Shown here: positions 10,518-21,541 of the stretch, one piece after another
Numbering within the stretch: position 1 is the stretch's first letter
Layout of the letters: every line of letters starts with the position of its first letter
From: Pinguiococcus pyrenoidosus
Lineage: Eukaryota; Sar; Pinguiophyceae; Pinguiochrysidales; Pinguiochrysidaceae
Reading direction: 5' to 3'
Length of the DNA: 56,989 nucleotides
Assembly (NCBI GenBank): GCA_019677205.1
Contig: JAAMXY010000376.1
Coordinates: 1 to 56,989, forward strand
Translations under genes and position numbers: made by a program
Notes under the pieces: model-generated
Databases searched by the model: none
What the model was told of the DNA's origin: nothing
Seen by the model: only the letters and a program-made list of their open reading frames with translations

Positions 10518-13500
10518 ATGTTTGTGAACCCGCAGGTGTTGGACCGCCTGTGCCAAAGCGCGGAAGATCGGTACGTCCGTGCTTTCGAGACAGGCACCAA
10601 CAAGCCGAGAGCGCGCTTGCGTGACACGTGGAGCGCGCAGGGGAACCGCGGCGAGGCTGCGCCGCGACGCGGCGCTGACCAACGCCGTCCTGGCCGGCCG
10701 AAACAAGGAGAACTTGGTGAGCGCGCGGTCAACGCCCTTTTCCGCGCTGCTGGAGAGCTACCGCAAGAAGGCCACGTCCCCCGAAGAGGAGACCGCCGCC
10801 CCTCAGGTGAGAGATCCGATCGAGGAGACTCCTCGGCAACCGTCAGCTTCTTGCGGGTAACGAAGATCGCGCAGGTGGAGGCGACGTCCATCTCTGCCAA
10901 TGACTGGGCGAGGACGAAGCTCCGGCAGCAGAGGAAGACCTTCAGGACCATGGCGGCGCTGGAGGAGGAGAAGGAGCAGCTCGCGAAGGAGAGGGCCGAG
11001 CTTCTCCAAAGAAGCCTCGCGCGCCAGAGGAAGGCCTTCCAGTGGGAAGCGGAGCTTCGCGAGCGAGAGCGGATGCTGGAGGCCGCCGACCACCAGGCCC
11101 GCATGAGGCACCAGCGCAAGGCTTCCGTCGACTGGGAAGAGCGCGCGCTCTCCAATGCGTCGAGGTTCAGCCGCTCGTGGAGGAAGGCCTCCTCCGACGC
11201 GTCCAAGAAGAAGAGTGAGCGCAAGATCGTTTCCGCTGTCGATCATTCCGCCGCCGTGCCCGTGGACTTGGACCTGGACGCAGAGTGCGCCGCGCAGCAG
11301 GCGCTGCAGGCAAAGTCGACCATGGAGTCGCTGGACTTCAACCGCCGTTCCTCAGAAGGAGCGCCGAGGCTTGCCCTGATCGCGGGCGAGTCCCTCTCGG
11401 GAACGGATGCCGCGGAGGAGGACGTCGTTCCCTATGAGCACGACCAGCAGCGAGAACTGCCACAGGAGCCGCAGTCGCAGGAGCCGCAGTCGCAGGAGCC
11501 GCAGCCGCAGGAGCCGCAGCTGCAGGAGGAGCAAGACCCAGACAACGAGTCGGAGCCTGATAAAGGGGATCAGAGGTGGGCAGCCGGCCGAGATTCCAAG
11601 CATGGTGTCTTCGCGCGGATGCCCAGCTTGCTTCGCAAGCCCAAGAGCGGCAGAAAGAAGTCGCAGAGCCCCGCCACGACGCCGACGGCGAGCCAGACCA
11701 CCGGAGATGAGACGGCCCAAGAGAACACGCGAGACAACGGCGCGAAGCCAGTCACACCGCCTTCGCAGGCCAGCTCGCGAGTGGCGGTTGCCGCTCCGCA
11801 GGACAGCCACGCGGCGCCTGTCGTCCAAGCGGAAACCGAGGCCACTGCCGTTCCTCAGGTCGTGGCCAAGGCAGACGAAAAGAGGGAGGAAGCCGTCCCA
11901 CCCGCCGTCCAGCCTTTGGAAAAGAAACAGTTGAGCTTCAGCGAAAAGCTGGCGCTTGCCACCCGCGGAACGCAGCCCTCGAAGCTCAATGCGCCGCCGA
12001 GCGCGGAAGCTCCCGAGCGCGACATGCAGCCACCCAAGGAGGCAGCGAAAGCTCCGGCGGCGGCGGTGGCGGCGGCGAACGACCGGCGGAGCGAAGTCGC
12101 TTCCTCGGCCGCTTCCGGGGATGACAGCAAGGTGCCGCCGTCGGTGTCGATGGAGTACTCGTCGGCGGTCTCGCCCACACGGAAGACCATGAATCGGCAG
12201 CGGCGCCATAGTTTCTCCACTCGTTTGCAAGCAATCGCGAACATGTTTGAGGGCAATTCGGGCCAGGCTCCAGCAGCTGCAGCACCGGCAGCCGCAGCTC
12301 CCGCAGCAGCGGCTCCTGCAGTTGCGGCTCCTGTAGCTGCAGCGGCGGTTGCCAGTGTGCCGCCAAGGACTCCGAGTCCCAAGCGGGCCTCTCTGAATGA
12401 CGCTTCAACGGAGCGCCGGAATCACAGCCGTCCCGCGCAGTCGACGACGCCCCAGTCTACAGTCAGCCCGCGTCGCAGGAGCTTCACTGGCATGTCCTTT
12501 GAGGAGAGACTTCAGATGAGCATGAAGGGCATTCCTCTGTCGCAGGTGCAGGGCGACTCGGAAGAAGCGACGGACGAAGGTCCCGTAGCGGGCGCTGAGA
12601 AGAAGCCGGCGACGCCTGCCAAGCAAGCCGAGAAAGCGCAGAGCACGCCAGCGGCAAGCCTCCGGCGGAGAAGTTTCAGCGCGATGTCGTTCCAGCAGAG
12701 ACTGGAGCTGAGCATGAAGGGGGTACCGCCTTCCCAGGTTCCGGACGAGCCCGTTGTCAACGAAAGTAAGGACGAGCCGGAGAAGAAGGAGGCCGCCGAG
12801 CCGGTCGCCGAGCAGAACTCGTCAGGCGAAGCCAAGAAGACCGCCGCGAAGATTGTGCGCAAGAGGTCTCTTGAAATCCCCAAATTCCTTTCGAAGAGTA
12901 AGGAAGAGGAGCCCGCGGAGGACGAAGGCCAGAAGGGCAGCAAGGAGCAAGCAGAAGCCCCGGCTCCGAGGGGAAAGCCGATGACGTTTCAGGAGCGACT
13001 GGAACTCAGCGTCCATGGCAAGGCCAAGGCTCCTGAAAAGACCGAGGTTAAGGACACGCCGACCGAGAAGAAAGCCTCGAGTCCCACGAAGAGACCCACA
13101 CGACCGTCGACGACCGCCGTGATGGGTGGAAAGAAGCAAGCTCTGACCTTCCAGGAGCGGCTGAAGCTGAGCATGGAAGGGAAGAGAGGGATGGCCAAGA
13201 CTGCGTCGACGGAATCCGAGGGCAAGAGTCAGGACCAACCTCCGAGTCAGGAGACGCCCGCGAGTCAGAACAACCCCGCGAGTCCCCTCGATTCCTCAAA
13301 GGCGACCTCCGCGGCCACGCAAAGCGGATCACCAAGGAAGCTCAGCTTTCAGGAGCGGCTTCAGCTCAGCACTCGAGGCGTGCGATTGTCGTCTGTACCA
13401 GACGCAGCATCTGCTGCGCCGGCAGAGACGAAAAGCAGCAGTGCCGATCAACCGGTACCCAGCGCGGAAGGCAGCTCGGGTCGCGATGCCGAGAAGAAGC

Positions 13501-16500
13501 TGGCCGCGGCTTCCAAGCCGGCTTCCGACCCGCCTAAAAAGACTGGTGCACAAACCGCGACGGAGAAGAAGGCGAAGAAGCAGAGCCTATCGTTCCAAGA
13601 GCGGCTCGAGTTGAGTAAAAAGGGAGTGCGCATGTCCTCGCTCCCTGACGCGAAGGAAGAAGCACCGGCGGCAGCGGATGCGGTGAAGAGCGAGCAGACA
13701 AACGGGAAGCCGCCGACGAAGGACGCTGGTGCGAAAGCCGGCGTCGATCGAGCCGCGTCGCAGCTCTCGGCGGGAGATCAAGCGGTTGCTCCCTCGCAAC
13801 CTCGCAAGCTGAGCTTTCAGGAACGGCTGCAGCTCAGCACCCGAGGCGTCCGTCTCTCATCCGTGAATGATGATGCGACGCCCGTCGAGCAGGCTCCCGT
13901 TGGAGGAGGACAGAACAACCAGTCCAATGCTGCTGGACCGGATAGCACCAAGCGCTCGGCCAGCAACTCCCATGCGGATGACATCGATGTCGGGCGCATG
14001 CCGCCGATGGCGTCTGGACAGAGTCAACGGCGGCACAGCTTCGCGGTACGGTCCAAGAGTCGCGTGCAGCAGATGCGGGAAGCCCTCGAGAACGGGGGGA
14101 AGGTCGACGCTGTGGGTGATGAACCAGATGACGTCGATGACAAGCATGATGACAACGAGGAAAGCGAGGAAAGGCCCCCGCCCGCGGCCTTCCAGTCCAC
14201 CGCGTCCAAGGCGAGGAGAGAAAGCTTCAGCGCCTTGTCGTTCCAAGAGCGACTGAAGTTGAGCACTCAGGGGATCAAGCTGTCGACGCTAAGCCAGGAG
14301 GCAGAAGAGAAGGATCAGAAGAGGAAGCCGGTGTTGAGCAGGAAACCTCCGAAGCCGCGAGGTCGCTCGGAAGTTACGAAGCACCAAGCGCAGCCAGTGC
14401 CGGTTGCAGTAAAGCCCGCTCAAGCTTCTGCACCGTCGAAAGCGTCCAAGGGAGGCAAGGGAAGCTTGTCCTTTCAGGAGCGGCTTCAACTGAGCATGAA
14501 GGGCGTCCCGCCGTCCAAGGCCTCGGCCACCGCCACTACCGAGGAGGCAACGGAACCCAAGCCGGCGAAGTCTGCGAATGGCGAAGGCAGCGTGGCAAAA
14601 GCGTCCTCGAAAGAGCGGGAGGCCATGCCACCCGTCTCGAACCTGTCATTCGAAGACAAACTTCGTCTGAGCGTGCGAGGCGTGCGAATGTCAGAGGTGG
14701 CCAAAGCTGGGGAGAGCCTAAGCTCAGGCGAGCAGAGCCAAGGAGCCTCTCAAGAGTTCCACGAGGAGCCGACGTCGGAAGCTAAGGAGGAAGACGGCCC
14801 GGGTAGCATGGGAGCCCGCCGGCTGAGCTTCTCTGACAAGCTCAAGCTGAGCATGCAAGGCATCCGTCCGTCGCAGGTGGGAGGAGCGGAAGCTGCGCAG
14901 ATGCAACGATCGGACGACGCCAAGTACAGCGATCTTGATGGAGAGCATGATGACGTCGAAGACGACGAGGGTGACGAGGGCGACGAGGGCGTGGATGACG
15001 TCGACGACGACGACAGCTACGTCGATGAAGAAGACGACGTCGCGGGGCTCATGGATTTTGGGGATGACGACGATGCCGACCGTCCTCCGCCGGCGAAGCA
15101 GAATGGCATATCACCGGCTCGCGATAGCGTGCGAAGCATCCACGACCGCGTCGCGCTCTTCGGTGGAGGAGACACCAACTTCCAGAGACGCCGATCGATC
15201 AAGCTCAGCGACAGCAAGAGCTTCAGCGGCGAGTCTGCGTCGTCGGCGAAGGACACGGATACTGCCAGCACGTCGTTGGACCGCAAGCTCCAGAGCTCGC
15301 AGGGGGCGCCCATGAAGGCGTCGGAGGACCATGACAGCCCGAAGCAGGACGGTGACAAGGAGCAGTCTTCCCACTCGCGGCGCTTTGGGTCCATGGGCGC
15401 CTCCGAATTTGAGGACAAGAACGCCATCCAGGCGCTGATCCGCTCCGAGTCGAGCTCCGAGGATCTGAATGCTGATGCCGGCGAGGGAACGGCGGCAGAG
15501 GAAACGGCAGCAGAGAAGACCAGCGAACCCGAGGCATCGAGTGTGGGAGAAGGATTGACCGGACGAAGCGCGAGCATGAAGGAATCTGCCACAGCTCCGC
15601 AGACCCCAACGCACGCGCGCGCCCAGTCGCATCCGGTGCCGAAGCCGGCAGAAACACCGGTCGAGAAAGGGGTCAACGACGATCGGATGCATTCCCTGGC
15701 GGCTTATCGAGCCGCTCTGGGAAGCTCGAGAAAGAACCGGGCTCAGAGCGTCAGTGCGATCGAGGAGGAGTTTGCCCCCCAACGGGAATCGTCTGCGTCG
15801 ACGCCACAGGATTTTCACATCGGTAGGTGCCTTGGCGATGATCTTTCTTGCTCTGCAGCCCAGGCTGATGTTTCCTTCGCACAGGCGCCCGAATCGGCCT
15901 CCGCGTGGCCGCTGAGTTCGCGGGTGCTGGCGTGCACGTGGGAACTATCACTCGGTACGAGGAGCCGTTCTACGAGGTCGTGTACGACGACGGAGACCGC
16001 GAGGAGATCGACGAAGACGAGGTCGACCGAGCTCACGACTTCTACAAAAGCCTGGGAAAAGTCTCTCTGGACTTTGAGCGGACGATCCGAGCCGGCATCG
16101 ATCTCAACAAGATTCCAAGCCACAGTGGTGTCTGGCACAAGTTCGGGGCGAAGAAGTCGCAGCCGCGGATGCTCTTCGCAGCGGACGAGGACGACGGGAC
16201 TGGGCGCGATGCCTTGTATCTGTGCTGGTCCAAGAGGTGCGTGCCGTGGACCTCGGCGATGCATCCGATTCAAAGGCTGCTAGACTCAGCCTAACACCTG
16301 CCACTCCGAAGGGGAGCGCCCAAGATTCGAACCGACCACCGCATTCCCGTTTTGGGCATGAAGGTACGCAGCGTGCGCCCGCCAGGCGGGATCGTCCGAT
16401 CAAGCGTCTCAACCGTCGTCGCCATGCCAGGTCGTTTGCGGGAAGGAGGCGTCGGAGTCAGTCAAGCAGTACTGCGCAGGCGATGAGCAGCTCCTGAGCC

Positions 16501-16747
16501 GCTGCTTCTCTCTTTTCCCATCTCAGTACAGCCCGCACGATTCTCACGCAGCAAGGGTAAGTCGCCAGCCACGCCTTAAGCTCTTGTGATCGTTGCTCAC
16601 GACGGCCTCTTCGACCGCCTCTTCGACGTCAAACAGGCTAGTCTGGACTTTGAGTGCGGCGATGTCGAAGTCCGGGACTACATCGTGGATCAGCTCCAGC
16701 GCCTCTCGCGGAGGACAGCCCGGGAAAATGACGTGCCTGAGGTGTGA
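10518..16747 (+). CDS. Multivalent SFQERL-repeat scaffold with C-terminal Tudor-like and PH-like domains
   Basis: Seven exons: 10518-10570, 10641-10806, 10875-15822, 15885-16236, 16312-16363, 16431-16556 and 16637-16747 (1935 aa). All introns are short (62-80 bp) and in phase. After a basic coiled-coil N-terminus (~74-200) comes ~1300 residues of disordered, Ala/Glu/Lys/Pro-rich sequence. It carries ~12 copies of a motif of the type [RK][RK]xLSFQERLxLSxxGVxxSxL (around residues 427, 607, 672, 774, 828, 894, 977, 1050, 1189, 1269, 1328 and 1389). Residues ~1723-1775 (VGTITRYEEPFYEVVYDDGD) look Tudor-like. Splicing the last exons gives a PH-like region: KFGAKKSQPRMLF, LYLCWSKRGAPKI, CFSLF, ASLDFECGDVEVRDY. 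There is no signal peptide, so it is presumably cytosolic or nuclear. I know no family with this repeat. The domain calls are by eye. Reading straight through the first two introns gives a falsely longer N-terminus. Confidence 0.75.
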
Positions 16748-16845
16748 AGATCTAAGATCCGGAACCCGCGAGGCCTACCGAAAGTCTTCATTAGCGGGGA
16801 GGCTCCCTGATCAAGAACGCCACGCCTTGCGGTGATTGTGTCCAA

Positions 16846-16909
16846 CAGACGCACAGACCCGCAGACGCACAGACCCGCAGACGCACAGACCCGCAGATGC
16901 ACAGACCCG
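16846..16909. repeat. 16-bp tandem repeat, 4 copies
   Basis: Unit CAGACGCACAGACCCG at 16846, 16862, 16878 and 16894; the last copy has one change. It lies about 40 bp before the (GT)n microsatellite. Confidence 0.92.
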
Positions 16910-16937
16910 CGGACTTGCGGCCCCGCAAACCCACAAG

Positions 16938-16953
16938 GGTGTGCGTGCGTGTT

Positions 16954-16992
<39 letters not shown>
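16938..16992. repeat. (GT)n microsatellite
   Basis: Imperfect GT-rich run that becomes a pure (GT)n tract from about 16960 to 16991. It lies in the 3' spacer between two convergent genes. Long alternating GT tracts can adopt Z-DNA. Confidence 0.93.
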
Positions 16993-17142
16993 CAGAAGCT
17001 TCTCTTGGTACGCTGAAGCGGTACTGCTCTACTTTACAAAGGACAGAGCTTGCGTAACTTGCTTTAATTGTTCGCTGTTGCACTTGCGCGTCCGTTCGAC
17101 GACCATCACTGCGTCTTCCGCTTCTATCTTCCGCCCCTCAGT

Positions 17143-17960
17143 CTAGCATTCATACTTCTGTTGGGACAGAATCAAGGCGACGATGAGGCCGTACAGGCCC
17201 AAGGCTTCCGCAAAGATGAGCACGAGGATGTTCCCGACAAAGAGCTTTTCTAAGGAGCGATCGGTCGATGGCGAGTTGGTGAGATGCACCTCGATGCGAA
17301 GCTTTGAATACGTGAAAACGCAAAGGTGGCGTCCCGCAGCCGTGTACCTTGCAATCCGATGGCACGCGTGCCAGCGTCGCCAACGATCCCAATGGCGAAG
17401 CCTGCCGCGAGGCCGCTGAAACCGCAAGAGAGGCCCGCCCCAAGATGGGCGAAGCCCGTGTACGAGCTGTACGCGGTGGAATCCGTCCTGGCCAAGGGAT
17501 CGAAAACATGAGTCCGAGAGCGTCACCCTTTTTGACCACGTGCACCGTCCATCTCCACTCCCAACTCGATCCCCCACCTCGGCGTCTCAAACGACCGCAG
17601 CCAGACACCTCTTCGTCCTCCTTTGGCCTCTCTTCTTCACTCGCAACGCATCCCGAAACCACATCTGCGACATCGGCGGCAGGGCTCCTCTCCGAGTGCT
17701 TACCCAGGAGATGTGATGCCCGAGGACAGAATGACGGCCACGATGAGGCCATAGATACCGAGCACACCCGCCATGATGACCGGGATGATGTTGCGCATGA
17801 CCAGATTCGGCTTCATAATCCCCAGAGTTGCGATGCCGACGCCGGCCTTCGCCGTTCCGTAAGCTGCGCCGACGTTCGCGAACACCAGCGCGCTCGTGAC
17901 GCCCAGGAAACCGAACAGAGGGGCCCACGTGGGGCAGTCTTCCACCGAGGAGCTCTCCAT
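17143..17960 (-). CDS. ATP6V0C: V-type H+-ATPase 16-kDa proteolipid, subunit c
   Basis: Minus-strand exons 17960-17704, 17487-17348 and 17249-17143 (167 aa, the usual subunit c size). Introns of 216 and 98 bp are GT-AG with phases 2 and 1 that join correctly. Four hydrophobic helices are visible. TM1 has [21 protein letters not shown]2 [20 protein letters not shown]3 [20 protein letters not shown], and TM4 [20 protein letters not shown] with the proton-carrying Glu in IFAEALG. It forms the membrane rotor ring of the vacuolar/endosomal V-ATPase. The start [10 protein letters not shown] is the first ATG in frame and fits the short N-terminus of the family. It is divergent from the kinesin gene. 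Confidence 0.96.
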
Positions 17961-18508
17961 CGCAGCTCTCCACGCGCGCGAGTGGAAGCGAAAGCGCGCC
18001 GAAGCTGCGACTTTGGGCGCGAGAAACAAAAAATGAAAAGGTATTAGAATATTTAAAAAGTATGTGGAGGCGTGATGATTGGATATGGATTGTACTAGAA
18101 GAGCGGATGTGGCAACTTGATTTGGTGAAAAGTTTTGAAAGTTTTTCAATATTATTTGGTTCCAATATGCCCTTGTAACGATGCAGCTGGGCGCCTCTCC
18201 AGAAACGATCATTCATATTGACCTGAAAAACGCGCAATCTTGCTTCGTGTGGATCAGTTTTGAAAAAGGTGGTTTCTCGGTGTTGCCGATCTCCCGCATT
18301 TCGCGCGCTTTTTGCCTCCGAGTTCAAATCTCACACCGCTCTTCTTGTCCCGTCTCCGCATTTCGACCTCTCTGCTGGAGGGCAGTACATCCCAGCTCCG
18401 GTTCCAAGTTGCGCTCGGGCCTCCTGCTGCTCTGCCGGACATCGCAGCTGCGCCACTCCCCCGAATGTTGGCTCTTTGCGCCGTGTAGCCTTGAAAAGAT
18501 CGCGTAGC
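17961..18508. promoter_or_regulatory. Divergent promoter region, V-ATPase c / kinesin, AT-rich island
   Basis: A 548-bp head-to-head spacer. A clear AT-rich island runs from about 18025 to 18170, rich in A/T runs and AATATT-type words. The open frame of the kinesin extends upstream through part of this region, but it has no conserved content before ATG 18509. Confidence 0.45.
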
Positions 18509-21217
18509 ATGGACCAGACGACGCTCTCGAGCGACTCGGGCTCTGTGCGGCGCCGACGCGATCGCGGGAACAACAACTTCAAGGTCGTCATCCGCATTCG
18601 TCCGCCGCTGCCGCGCGAGTTAAACAACGAGAAGCCGTTCCAAAACATCTGCGGAGTGGACTCCAGCGAGCAGGTGATCACCGTGAGCGAGAATCTGGCT
18701 GCGGCTCTTGACGAGAGAGATGGAGCCTCGACCAGTGGCGGGCCAGGTCCGTATCGGACGCATGTGTTCACCTTCGATCACGTGTACGAGCAGTTCGCGA
18801 CGCAGCGCCGGGTGTACGAGACCACGGCCCGACCGGTGGTGGACTCGGCGCTGCAGGGCTACAACGCCACGATTTTTGCGTACGGGCAGACGGGCACCGG
18901 CAAGACGTACACCATGGAGGGTTTCAACATCGAGGGAAACGTGGAGGAGAGAGGCATCATTCCGCGGGCGATCGAGCAGATCTTCGGCCATATCCAGTCG
19001 AACGCGTCGCCCACGATGCGCTTTCTCGTCCGGGCGTCCTACCTGCAGATCTACAACGAGCAGATCAGTGACCTGCTCAAGCCCGAGCGCAACAACCTGA
19101 CCATCCGGGAGGACAAGCGCCGCGGCGTGTACGTGGAGAACCTCAGCGAGTGGGTGGTGCGCTCTCCAGCGGAGATCTACGGCCTGATGGAACGTGGAGG
19201 AGCCATGCGCGCGACGGGCTCCACGAAGATGAACGAGATCAGCTCCCGGTCGCATGCTGTCTTCATCATCATTGCCGAGCAAAGCGAGACGGTGTACGTG
19301 CAGGAAGATGGGCGGGAGTGCAGCATGGAGGAGTTCAGCAAGATGATGCATGCGGCGGGCATTAGCCGCTCGGAGGCCATCGCACGGCTAGAGAACCACG
19401 TGCGCCAGAGCTTCAAGGTTGGCAAGCTCAACTTGGTGGATCTCGCGGGAAGCGAAAGGGTGCGCCTTAGCGGCGCCACGGGCCAACGGTTGGAGGAGTC
19501 GAAGAAGATCAATCAGTCCCTCAGCGCGCTGGGCAACGTCATCAGCGCCCTGACAGACAGCCGCGGCAGGAAGCACATTCCCTACCGGGACTCCAAGCTG
19601 ACCAGGATTCTCGAGGATTCCCTCGGCGGGAATTGCAAGACCACCATGATGGCCATGATCAGCCCGGCGCTGGAGGCCATGGTCGAGTCGGTCTCGACGC
19701 TCAAGTTTGCCAACCGCGCCAAGAACATTCGGAATGAGCCGGTGGTGAACGAAGATCTAGATCAGAAGAGCCTCTTGAGGAAGTACGAGCGCGAGCTTAA
19801 GCGCTTGCGCGCCGAGCTGGAAGAGCGGAACCGCAGCGTCGTCGATCAGCGGCGACTTCTCGAGCTCGAGGAGCAGAGGAAGCGGGCCGAGGCAGACAAG
19901 ATGGCCGCCATTAGGGCGTTGGAGGCCAGGTCTCTAGAATTCATGCGCGAGAAGGAGGCCAAGAAGCACCTTGAAGAGCGCATCGCAAGCTTGATGGGCC
20001 AGATGATTCGCGGAGATAGCAACGCCGTGAAAGACCTCATCAGCCGGGGCGCCGACTTCGGTGCCATCATCAAGCAGCACCAGGATAGGCTGCGCGAGCA
20101 GTATGAGCACAAGCTTGCGGATCTCGAGCGAGAGCGGGAGAACATCGAGGAAGAGAAGCAGCAGGTTGATCGGTACAAGCACCTCCTCTTGAAGCAGCGG
20201 GACATCATGATAGCGCTGACGCAGCGACTGAACGAGCGGGACGAGCAAATCATGGCGTTGCAGGAGGAGCTGGACGCCTACGATCGCCATCAGCGGGAGC
20301 TCGAGGAGAAGCTTGACGAGAAGCATTTCGCCCTGATCCACCTCCAGCGGGTCGCCATGGAGCACCAGCACAGCGCCGCGGAGACCGGCGAGCACGCCCT
20401 CCCTTCACCAGGAACCTGGTCGGAATCACCGCTCGCGAATCCGCCGGCGAACGGCGTGACAAGCGCAGACGCCTCGAGCGCCCAATCCGGGATGGGGCTG
20501 CTTCGTGCCGAGAACGACGCCCTGCGAGAGCAAGTGAACGTTCTGAGAGAGCAGCTGGAGTCGCAGGCGATCCAGAACAGCATAGGCGGCCGCGGATCGC
20601 AGGCGCTGCACGAGAAGCCGGAGCTGGAGGCGCAGCAGCTCTTGCAGATTCGCCAGCTGGAGGGCACCGTCCAGAACCTTCAGGAGGAGCTTCGGTCCGC
20701 ACGAGCCGTTTCGGACAGCATTATGACGGGAACCGCAGCTAGTGCGTCTGCGGTTGCAACTGCTGCTCACGCGAATGCCAGGTGCGAAGCGCTGGTGCGG
20801 GAGCGACGAGCGGTCCAGACCATCATGGAGCAGAAGATCGGCGTCCTGCTGCAAGGGGTCTCGAGGTCAGCGCAGACGCTCCTCGCCGACCCCACGACGG
20901 CGTCGTCCGCGGGAGGCCAGGCCCTGCGGAAAGATCTGGATTCTTTGGAACGGTTGGTCGGAGCCAGCATCGCGGCATTGAAGAACGCGGAGAAGCAGGA
21001 CAACGAACGCGTTCGGAAAGCTGAAGAAGTGGTGCTTCCCGTGGCCAGCGGAAATGGCATCGCGCAGCATTCCACTCCTCCGCGCAATCTCCCAGCGGCG
21101 CCATCCGCAGACATTCGCAGTGGCCGAACGGCGCTCAGTAGCATGAACGTAGAAGAAATGATCCTGCAGCGGAAGCAAGAGCTGCTACGCCACAGCTCGC
21201 TGCCGTCTTCGGCATGA
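18509..21217 (+). CDS. Kinesin motor protein, N-terminal motor, family unassigned
   Basis: 902 aa without introns from ATG 18509; the frame is open further upstream, but the motor fold begins right after this Met (FKVVIRIRPPLPREL). Motor domain ~22-410: P-loop GQTGTGKTYTMEG (~127), switch I NEISSRSHAV (~241), switch II LVDLAGSER (~306), helix alpha4 KKINQSLSALGNVI and HIPYRDSKLTRIL. Between switch I and switch II there is an extra ~30-residue acidic/helical insert (QEDGRECSMEEFSKMMHAAG). Residues ~415-600 and ~690-800 are coiled coil, separated by a Gly/Ser-rich linker; the C-terminus ends in a short helix. It is a plus-end-type, N-motor architecture for microtubule transport, spindle or ciliary work. 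I cannot assign it to a numbered family from sequence alone. Confidence 0.93.
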   Translation: MDQTTLSSDSGSVRRRRDRGNNNFKVVIRIRPPLPRELNNEKPFQNICGVDSSEQVITVSENLAAALDERDGASTSGGPGPYRTHVFTFDHVYEQFATQRRVYETTARPVVDSALQGYNATIFAYGQTGTGKTYTMEGFNIEGNVEERGIIPRAIEQIFGHIQSNASPTMRFLVRASYLQIYNEQISDLLKPERNNLTIREDKRRGVYVENLSEWVVRSPAEIYGLMERGGAMRATGSTKMNEISSRSHAVFIIIAEQSETVYVQEDGRECSMEEFSKMMHAAGISRSEAIARLENHVRQSFKVGKLNLVDLAGSERVRLSGATGQRLEESKKINQSLSALGNVISALTDSRGRKHIPYRDSKLTRILEDSLGGNCKTTMMAMISPALEAMVESVSTLKFANRAKNIRNEPVVNEDLDQKSLLRKYERELKRLRAELEERNRSVVDQRRLLELEEQRKRAEADKMAAIRALEARSLEFMREKEAKKHLEERIASLMGQMIRGDSNAVKDLISRGADFGAIIKQHQDRLREQYEHKLADLERERENIEEEKQQVDRYKHLLLKQRDIMIALTQRLNERDEQIMALQEELDAYDRHQRELEEKLDEKHFALIHLQRVAMEHQHSAAETGEHALPSPGTWSESPLANPPANGVTSADASSAQSGMGLLRAENDALREQVNVLREQLESQAIQNSIGGRGSQALHEKPELEAQQLLQIRQLEGTVQNLQEELRSARAVSDSIMTGTAASASAVATAAHANARCEALVRERRAVQTIMEQKIGVLLQGVSRSAQTLLADPTTASSAGGQALRKDLDSLERLVGASIAALKNAEKQDNERVRKAEEVVLPVASGNGIAQHSTPPRNLPAAPSADIRSGRTALSSMNVEEMILQRKQELLRHSSLPSSA

Positions 21218-21541
21218 GGTCCCATCGTCAAGACTACATGCCATCCCCGCGGCGGTTGTCCAGTTGATGTTATACTTCCTGTCCCTAACACGAATTGGTT
21301 CAATCCTTGGTCTCTGATTGCTTTGCGAGGCCTTTGCGGCAGGCGCCAGCTGGACGACAGTCGGGCTTCCTCACTTGCCTACAGTCAGCACTTGTGGCCG
21401 TGACAGAAAGCAGGCACAAGATGGTTTCCCAGGCACAGCAAGGACAGAGAGCGCGAGAGAGGCGCGAAGAGGATGCAACGCTAATCTGACTTTGGATTGG
21501 CAGATTGCTCGACCGTGTGGGGCCCACGCTGCCCCACACGC
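21218..21541. other. Convergent intergenic region
   Basis: A 324-bp spacer between the kinesin and gyrase A stops. A short inverted GTGTGGGGC / GCCCCACAC pair at 21514-21540 could form a hairpin just beyond the gyrase A stop. No gene seen. Confidence 0.5.
21514..21540. repeat. Short inverted repeat / potential hairpin beyond gyrase A
   Basis: GTGTGGGGC followed after a few bases by GCCCCACAC, immediately downstream (on the minus strand) of the gyrase A stop codon. It could form an RNA or DNA hairpin in the 3' UTR. Its role, if any, is unknown. Confidence 0.5.

Larger units (their letters stand above)
16748..17142. other. Convergent intergenic region with satellites
   Basis: A spacer between the stops of the scaffold gene and the V-ATPase c gene. 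It contains a 16-bp tandem array and a long (GT)n tract, listed separately. No gene seen. Confidence 0.55.

Noticed and set aside
10571-10874. Continuous reading of the scaffold gene from 10518 through 10874
   Set aside because: The straight frame is Arg/Gly-rich noise here. Two GT-AG introns (10571-10640, 10807-10874) with matching phases give a sensible coiled N-terminus.
16312-16345. tRNA T-arm-like GATTCGAACC
   Set aside because: The five bases on either side of the loop do not pair, and no acceptor stem or anticodon arm fits. It is inside a coding exon.
16557-16636. Possible PP2C-like phosphatase fragment (VIVAHDGLFDRLFD)
   Set aside because: This reading resembles a phosphatase motif but lies within an intron of the scaffold gene. 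No other PP2C motif is nearby, and the spliced PH-like reading explains the flanks better.
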